Source: Synergistaceae bacterium
Lineage (GTDB): Bacteria > Synergistota > Synergistia > Synergistales > Aminobacteriaceae
Assembly (NCBI GenBank): GCA_017454625.1
Contig: JAFTCP010000063.1
Location: 1-38,669 of the forward strand
Reading direction: 5' to 3'
DNA length: 38,669 bases
Shown: positions 33,815 through 38,669 of the stretch, in pieces
Layout: each line of letters starts with the position of its first letter
Numbering within the stretch: the stretch's first letter is position 1
The notes under the pieces: generated by a model
What the model saw: the letters and a program-made list of their open reading frames with translations, nothing else
The model's database searches: none
Told to the model about the DNA's origin: nothing
Position numbers and translations under genes: made by a program

Positions 33815-34627
33815 ATGGCATGTAATCATAACTGTGAAAGCTGTTCATCAAACTGCGGGGAACGTTCGGCGGCTCCGAAATTTCACACTGAAAGCGCAGT
33901 AAAAAATATAATCGGCATCGTCAGCGGTAAAGGAGGAGTTGGCAAGTCATTAACAACGTCGCTTCTTGCTGTCGAACTCAGGCGTAAGGGTTTCAGGACT
34001 TCGATACTCGACGCGGATATTACGGGGCCTTCAATTCCGAAGATGTTCGGGCTTCATGAGGGAGTTTTATCCGATGGACATTTGATTATGCCGGCAATCA
34101 GCAAGAACGGGACAAAAGTTATCTCGATGAATTTATGCCTTCAGAACGAGAATGAGCCTGTAGTCTGGCGTGGTCCTGTATTGGCCGGAGTTATTCAGCA
34201 ATTCTACGAAGAAGTAAACTGGGGAGTAACTGATTATATGTTCGTTGATATGCCTCCGGGAACCGGCGACGTGCCCTTGACAATCTTTCAATCTCTGCCG
34301 CTCAAAGGAATTATTATCGTAACGACACCGCAGGAACTCGTCAGCATGATCGTAGCTAAAGCCCTGAGAATGGCGGAATTGATGAATATTCCTGTGCTGG
34401 GAATTGTCGAGAATATGAGCTATTTTGAGTGCGATAACTGCGGGAAAAAGCATTATATCTTCGGACAAAGCAATATTGACCAGACCGCGAAAACTTACGG
34501 AATTAGCACGATTGCGAGACTTCCGATTGTTCCGGGACTTGCTGAGTTATGCGACGAAGGGAAAATTGAGGACTTCAACGCCGAAAAATATCTTGAGCCG
34601 CTAATCAACTCTCTATGTAACGAGTAA
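33815..34627 (+). CDS. Mrp/NBP35-family Fe-S carrier P-loop ATPase
   Basis: A 270-residue ATPase thought to hold and deliver Fe-S clusters to apoproteins. The deviant Walker A GKGGVGKS (38-45) defines the MinD/Mrp group. DADITGPSIPKMFG and VDMPPGTGD are diagnostic of Mrp/ApbC. An N-terminal Cys set (Cys3, 7, 10, 14) and the later CDNCGKKH CxxC supply cluster ligands as in NBP35-type proteins. ATG 33815 follows AAGGGGAG. The 3' end overlaps the convergent GntR gene by 23 bp. Confidence 0.93.
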   Translation: MACNHNCESCSSNCGERSAAPKFHTESAVKNIIGIVSGKGGVGKSLTTSLLAVELRRKGFRTSILDADITGPSIPKMFGLHEGVLSDGHLIMPAISKNGTKVISMNLCLQNENEPVVWRGPVLAGVIQQFYEEVNWGVTDYMFVDMPPGTGDVPLTIFQSLPLKGIIIVTTPQELVSMIVAKALRMAELMNIPVLGIVENMSYFECDNCGKKHYIFGQSNIDQTAKTYGISTIARLPIVPGLAELCDEGKIEDFNAEKYLEPLINSLCNE

Positions 34628-35243
34628 GCATATCATTCATGCTCCGGAGTATATGTGCCCTCATTGCTCCGGCAGCTTTTTCCGTGTTACGTGCCTTGAG
34701 TTCCGCAAAAATCTCCTCGTGCTCAGAACGTGAAACTTTCGCGTATTGATCCCTCGTTGTCCGAACTCCCATTGATAACCCGTTCCATAACTCACTAAGC
34801 ATATTCACAAGCCGCGAATTTCCCGAAGCAAGCCAGATATTATAATGAAACGATTGATTGAGGTCTGAATAGTTCTCAGCGTCATAGCTCACGAGATGAT
34901 TTACACACCGTTCAATCTCGCCTAAGTCAGCCTGTTTCTCACAGACTAAACGGCAAGCCTCAGCTTCCAAAGCCGCCCGAATTTCGTAATGCTCACGAAT
35001 ATTCTTAGCCGTCATTCCCAAAACAACAGCCCCGCGATTTTGTGCAAGCTCAATCAATCCGTCCCGTGCCAAAATTTGGAACGCTTCACGTACAGGAGTT
35101 GCCGAAATTCCGAGTGCTTTAGCCGTAGCTTCGAGCGCAAGAACTTCACCTTGCTTAATATTCTTCGTGATTATCGCTTCCCTGAGTGATGCCGCCGCCT
35201 GTTCTCTTACTGGCAGTAATTTTACCGGTCTAAGATTGAGCAT
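34605..35243 (-). CDS. GntR-family transcriptional regulator (FCD-type), downstream copy
   Basis: A 212-residue regulator. The N-terminal winged helix (about 10-75) has LREAIITKNIKQGEVL, then the recognition region TAKALGISATPVREAFQILARDGLIE and the wing RGAVV. The C-terminal helical domain (about 85-210) matches the FCD/FadR effector fold (IREHYEIRAALEAEACRLV, LNQSFHYNIWLASGN, SEHEEIFAELKARN). Such proteins usually repress catabolic genes for sugar acids or organic acids. AAGGGG lies before ATG 35243. It overlaps the upstream GntR gene by 14 bp and the convergent Mrp gene by 23 bp. The targets are not evident. Confidence 0.9.
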   Translation of the reverse strand: MLNLRPVKLLPVREQAAASLREAIITKNIKQGEVLALEATAKALGISATPVREAFQILARDGLIELAQNRGAVVLGMTAKNIREHYEIRAALEAEACRLVCEKQADLGEIERCVNHLVSYDAENYSDLNQSFHYNIWLASGNSRLVNMLSELWNGLSMGVRTTRDQYAKVSRSEHEEIFAELKARNTEKAAGAMRAHILRSMNDMLTRYIES

Positions 35244-35847
35244 GTAAAATTTTCCCCTTTCTAATCTGGATTAACTCACTCGCTAAAACTTCATCGTAAA
35301 CAGCGTAGCCCGCTCGGATAACTTCAAAATCGCATCTTAACGAGGCCCGTAAATCCCTGAAGACCTCGTTAATTTTCTCCAAGTTCCCCGAATTAGCAAG
35401 GACGAACGATAAATATATTCCTGTGAGCGTTTCAAGCATTCTGCGTCTGAAAGGGGATTTTATGTTCTTCGTGATTGCCGCGTGAAAATCAGCTTGAGTA
35501 TCACACTTTGACAGCATGATAATTTTCTCGTTCGTAAAACTTTTCAGCGTCTCAATCTCGATTAATCCCATATCAGAAAATATGCTCCTGATAAATTCCT
35601 CGTCAATCCTCACAACTTTAACATGCTGGCTCGGCAGTCTCTCGATTAAGCCCTGATATTCAAGCGCGATTAAAGCCTCACGCACGGGCATTCGAGAAAT
35701 TCCAAGCGATAAAGCCAGCTCGTTCTGAGTGAGTATAATTCCCTCTGGAACGTCGCCGGATAAAATTGCTTCTTGTAAAATCTCCAGCGCGCTCCCGGAT
35801 TTGTATTTTTTCCTGAGTTCTAACATAATGAGTAAAATTGTATCCAT
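35230..35847 (-). CDS. GntR-family transcriptional regulator, upstream copy
   Basis: A regulator of about 205 residues with the GntR winged helix (LEILQEAILSGDVPEGIILTQNELA, then SLGISRMPVREALIALEYQGLIERL). The C-terminal helical domain is more divergent than in its neighbour (DFHAAITKNIKSPFRRRMLETL is the FCD-like helix). The start is uncertain: ATG at 35892, 35868, 35847 and 35826 are in frame and none has a strong ribosome site; 35847 is a compromise. It forms a two-gene unit with the other GntR. The pair may act as a heteromer or represent an old duplication. tRNA-Gly lies divergently upstream. Confidence 0.85.
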   Translation of the reverse strand: MDTILLIMLELRKKYKSGSALEILQEAILSGDVPEGIILTQNELALSLGISRMPVREALIALEYQGLIERLPSQHVKVVRIDEEFIRSIFSDMGLIEIETLKSFTNEKIIMLSKCDTQADFHAAITKNIKSPFRRRMLETLTGIYLSFVLANSGNLEKINEVFRDLRASLRCDFEVIRAGYAVYDEVLASELIQIRKGKILHAQS

Positions 35848-35923
35848 TATTGCGGTTCTTGTAAATCTCATGAATGCTTGCGAAATAATCAATCATGCGT
35901 TAGAATTTCACACGTGAATTACT

Positions 35924-35998
<75 letters not shown>

Positions 35999-36221
35999 AG
36001 ATATTGTTAATGCTTCACTTGCAAATAATAAGGCTCAGCGAGAGTATTACAAAGTCTTTTTCTATAATTCCGCATAAAAAATTACTGTTATCGTTCATGG
36101 GGCAGCTGCGAATGATGAGAATGTTACGAGAGCTTTTTTCTTCGGCTGATATTCACAAAAAAAGTCTTGCTATAATAAAATTATTTCCATCGTAAAATTT
36201 TCACAAAAAGGAGTATCAACA

Positions 36222-37271
36222 ATGACAGAAGAACTCGCTAAAACGTCAGCAGTGAACAACTTACAACCTAATTTATGTCCTCTCATAAGCGTAGTTGTCC
36301 CAGTGTATAACGCCGAAAAATATTTATCCCAGTGTATTGAAAGCATAACTTCCCAGACATATAGAAATCTTGAAATAATTCTCGTCGATGACGGCTCAAC
36401 CGATAAAAGCGGGGCTATTTGTGATGATTATGCCGAGAAAGATAAACGCGTCAAAGTTATTCACAAAGTCAACGAAGGGAACAGCGCGGCTCGTAATACC
36501 GGGCTTGATCTTGCGAAGGGGGAAATTATCGCGACAGTTGACGACGACGATTTTCTTGCTCCTGAAATGTACGAAAAGTTATATAAATTGCTCGTCGAGA
36601 ATAACGCTGATATGAGCATGTGCGAGTTTATGTATTATCATGGAAGCGAAGATATAAACTCAGCAAGTGAAAAAACATATCCTGTAGAAATTATTAACGG
36701 CGAAGAATTTTTGTACAGGCTCGTGATGCCGGGATTTTCTGGAGCGTATCTCAGAATATGGAATAAATTATATAAGGCAGAATTATTCAAGAACGTACGC
36801 TTTCAGCCGGGTAATAAACATGATGACACATCAAGAATTCACAGGCTTGGAGGAGAATGCAGGAGAATAGCTCTAACTCAGGAAGTATTATATTTTAATC
36901 GCAGTCATGATGAAAGTGTTACAGGAAAAATTGACCTGAAGAAATTTAATCCCAGCGTTCACATGAAACACTTTAAGGATTCCAAAGATGCCTTTGACGA
37001 CAGAACAAAATATCTCAGAAGTAAAGGTATGAATGAGCTTGCGGAGTTCGCTGAACTTAGAAGCGGGGAATATGCAGTAATGGCCTTAATGCTACAGAGA
37101 TTGAATTACTTGCAGTATCGCCGCGAGGTGAAAGAGATAACAGGAACTACACCTTTGAAGCTGATAATCAAGTTAATCACGTCAAAGCATAGAGAGTTAA
37201 AAATGAGGGGGCTGAAACTTGGTATTATCTGGTTCAGAAGTTTTTTCAGGCCGTTCATAAAATCAAAGTGA
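36222..37271 (+). CDS. Family 2 glycosyltransferase
   Basis: A 349-residue GT-A fold enzyme for surface glycan synthesis. The N-terminal catalytic domain has ISVVVPVYNAEKYLSQCIESI (about 23-43), the nucleotide-sugar tract LVDDGSTDKSG (about 58-68), NEGNSAARNTGLDLAKGE, and the metal site ATVDDDDF (about 106-113). The C-terminal 120 residues are basic and helical (REVKEITGTTPLKLIIKLI), likely membrane-associated. There is no clear transmembrane helix. AAGGAG lies before ATG 36222. It stands alone, between tRNA-Gly and a repeat-rich gap. Donor and acceptor sugars are unknown. Confidence 0.9.
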   Translation: MTEELAKTSAVNNLQPNLCPLISVVVPVYNAEKYLSQCIESITSQTYRNLEIILVDDGSTDKSGAICDDYAEKDKRVKVIHKVNEGNSAARNTGLDLAKGEIIATVDDDDFLAPEMYEKLYKLLVENNADMSMCEFMYYHGSEDINSASEKTYPVEIINGEEFLYRLVMPGFSGAYLRIWNKLYKAELFKNVRFQPGNKHDDTSRIHRLGGECRRIALTQEVLYFNRSHDESVTGKIDLKKFNPSVHMKHFKDSKDAFDDRTKYLRSKGMNELAEFAELRSGEYAVMALMLQRLNYLQYRREVKEITGTTPLKLIIKLITSKHRELKMRGLKLGIIWFRSFFRPFIKSK

Positions 37272-37319
37272 GTGAGCAAGTATGAGAAGATTTTTTCTAG
37301 GTATTATGCGAGTAAAAAA

Positions 37320-37500
37320 GTCTATCCAGATAGCATGAGGGAAAAAATATATCTCTCGTTGAGCTTGCGAGGGAAAAAGCATATTGGGGTTGAGCTTGCG
37401 TGAAGATGAGGCAGCCTATTCGTTGAGCTTGCATGAGAAGGAGATAGTTTTACAGTATGAGAGAAAAAGTGTTTTTCTTGCGAGCCAACGTGAGAAGGGA
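37320..37500 (+). repeat. Degenerate short tandem repeats in the gap after the glycosyltransferase gene
   Basis: The tract GTTGAGCTTGC recurs at about 37358, 37389 and 37422, each followed by a G/A-rich run such as GAGGGAAAAAG or ATGAGAAGGAG; further weaker versions (GCATGAGGGAAAAA at about 37334, GTGAGAAGGGAAAAAG at about 37490) flank them. The period is near 31-35 bp. No gene is convincing in 37272-37658. The last unit abuts the dispersed palindromic element. Confidence 0.65.
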
Positions 37501-37527
37501 AAAAGTCCGACCTACAATCGGAACTCC

Positions 37528-37576
37528 CCAGCTACGCGCAACGACACATTCGGTGTCCTTGCCCCACCCGCCCCAA
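37528..37576 (-). repeat. Dispersed palindromic element, copy 2 (inverted relative to copy 1)
   Basis: The minus strand reads GGGGCGGGTGGGGCAAGGAC, then ACCGAATGTGTCG, then TTGCGCGTAGCTGG. It aligns with GGGGTGGGCGGGGCAATGAC, ACTTAATGTGTTA, TTGCGCGTAGCCGG at about 1134-1180. Both contain a 9-position stem around a 5-nt loop (here CAACGACAC at 37539-37547 with GTGTCCTTG at 37553-37561, one mismatch). The stem is kept although its bases vary. Confidence 0.7.
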
Positions 37577-37658
37577 AAAACATAATGCAAGTTTGTAAAA
37601 TCAGCCTTCATTGTTATATACTAATCCCCGCAATTTCTTAACAGGAGGAAAAATTTTT

Positions 37659-37880
37659 ATGCGTACGTTATTGTCAATCGTTCACATAATCGTCTCTATA
37701 ATCATGATCTGTGTAATTCTTCTTCAACAGCGTAAACAAGGCGGCTTCTCTGGTGTCTTCGGCGGAGGAACTCAGGCTGACTCCGGCCAATGGCAGAGAT
37801 TTTCACCGCTCACAAAACTCACAATCGTACTCGCAATTATCTTCATGATTACATCTTTCTTCATTGTCTTCCTGAATTAA
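37659..37880 (+). CDS. secG: Preprotein translocase subunit SecG
   Basis: A 73-residue two-helix membrane protein of the SecYEG channel. The first helix (about 3-22) is followed by the conserved QQRKQGGFSGVFGGGTQ loop (about 24-40), then a second helix (about 52-72). ATG 37659 has AGGAGG 10 nt upstream. The length and loop are characteristic. The next gene starts 25 nt after the stop, so the two are likely co-transcribed. Confidence 0.93.
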   Translation: MRTLLSIVHIIVSIIMICVILLQQRKQGGFSGVFGGGTQADSGQWQRFSPLTKLTIVLAIIFMITSFFIVFLN

Positions 37881-37905
37881 TTATTACATTAGGAGAAATC
37901 GAAAG

Positions 37906-38669
37906 TTGTTAAATTCACTTAAGGAAGTTACAAATCTCAAAGTTGACCCGAAAAGATTTTTCAGCGCAACTCACGAAGAAATAGCTTCAGGCAAGACGAC
38001 GGATATTTACTTCATCAACACTCGCGACGTTTTGAACAGCGTTGACATGCTCAATACTGAAGTTACCGCCGAAATTTTCACTCGCACAAACGGAATGTTC
38101 GCAGGACTTCAGGAAGTCTTAGAGTTATTGAAGGACGCTCCAGTCAAAATTGAAGCTCTGCCGGAAGGTGAATATTTCTCGCCTAAAGAAGTCGTGATGA
38201 GAATAAAGGGACCTTACGGGGCCTTCGGAATTTACGAGACTGTTTTATTGGGCATGTTATCAAGTTCATGCGCTTGGGCTACGGCCGCTCGTGAATGCGT
38301 TGAAGCCGCTAACGGTAAACCTGTCTTAGTCTTCGGTGCTCGTCATGTTCATCCTGCGATTGCTCCGGTCATGGAAGCTATGGCCGTGAAATTCGGGGGA
38401 TGTTCGGCAGCAAGTTGTGTACTCGGTGCGAAACTCTGCGGACGCGAACCATCGGGGACAGTTCCTCATGCCGCAATCTTAATCATGGGCGACACTCTGA
38501 AACTCGCTGAGGCTTACGATAAAGTTTTACCCGCTGAAATTGGCCGGACGTTCCTTGTTGATACGTTTCATGACGAATGCGAGGAAGCCTTGAGACTTGC
38601 GCGTGAAATGGGAGACAGGCTCGGAGCTGTTCGACTTGATACGCCCGGAGAACGCGGAGGAGTTACAGC
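37906..38669 (+). CDS. Nicotinate phosphoribosyltransferase (5' part, runs off the window)
   Basis: A frame open from TTG 37906 to the window edge (254 codons), with TAGGAG 11 nt upstream. The translation begins MLNSLKEVTNLKVDPKRF, and goes on with GKTTDIYFINTRDVL, IKGPYGAFGIYETVLLGMLS, VFGARHVHPAIAP and VDTFHDE. These tracts resemble the type II phosphoribosyltransferase fold of nicotinate phosphoribosyltransferases, notably the shorter archaeal/Synergistota/Firmicutes-type enzymes that salvage nicotinate to NaMN with PRPP. The catalytic His lies in ARHVHP. The C-terminal part is missing, so length and completeness cannot be judged. A quinolinate phosphoribosyltransferase-like alternative is less likely. 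Confidence 0.8.
   Translation, partial: MLNSLKEVTNLKVDPKRFFSATHEEIASGKTTDIYFINTRDVLNSVDMLNTEVTAEIFTRTNGMFAGLQEVLELLKDAPVKIEALPEGEYFSPKEVVMRIKGPYGAFGIYETVLLGMLSSSCAWATAARECVEAANGKPVLVFGARHVHPAIAPVMEAMAVKFGGCSAASCVLGAKLCGREPSGTVPHAAILIMGDTLKLAEAYDKVLPAEIGRTFLVDTFHDECEEALRLAREMGDRLGAVRLDTPGERGGVT

Overview
The window reads as a chromosome segment of a low-to-mid GC anaerobic, fermentative bacterium. A TAXI-type TRAP transporter, a secreted FMN/FAD fumarate-reductase-like flavoprotein, an iron-sulfur hydro-lyase pair next to a dicarboxylate carrier, a FeoA-FeoB fusion, and many TTG starts behind strong Shine-Dalgarno sites would suit the Synergistota. That placement is an inference from gene content; there is no rRNA in the window.

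Layout. 1-6960 is housekeeping: GDP-L-fucose synthase, rlmN (convergent), ftsH, tRNA-Gln(TTG), glmU and prs. 6967-17199 (minus strand) is one tightly packed, apparently unannounced RiPP operon. In transcription order it holds a small precursor peptide with a double-glycine leader, a terminator-like hairpin, a YcaO protein, a SAM methyltransferase, two tandem LanM-type lanthipeptide synthetases, a flavodoxin-like FMN oxidoreductase and a SPASM-like radical SAM enzyme. 17407-25022 holds the TRAP permease and its TAXI receptor, an MscS-family channel and the flavoprotein reductase. 25183-30057 holds a GltD-like oxidoreductase, a two-subunit fumarase/L-tartrate dehydratase with an SLC13 carrier, and an RNHCP protein. 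30058-30640 is a repeat-rich intergenic region. 30648-38669 holds FeoAB, uridine phosphorylase, an Mrp ATPase, two GntR regulators, tRNA-Gly(CCC), a family 2 glycosyltransferase, secG and the start of a nicotinate phosphoribosyltransferase.

Main discovery candidate. The precursor core is rich in Thr (9 Thr, 1 Ser in 28 residues) and has no Cys. Both LanM proteins have lost the Cys/Cys/His zinc site of the cyclase domain. The upstream LanM keeps the kinase-like dehydratase motifs. Substrate and enzymes therefore agree on a product that is dehydrated but not lanthionine-bridged, and that may be further changed by the flavoprotein, the YcaO, the methyltransferase and the radical SAM enzyme. Eight of the nine Thr lie at odd core positions. 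No dedicated exporter or C39 protease is present in the window.

Second theme. Several genes are followed by degenerate tandem copies of their own 3' ends: the TRAP permease (three copies, 57-bp period, stop codons kept in phase), the flavoprotein reductase (84-bp period), the TAXI receptor, and the flavoprotein/radical SAM junction inside the RiPP operon. A family of CCTCC/GGAGG hairpins lies upstream of the RNHCP gene, and a dispersed palindromic element occurs near both ends of the window.
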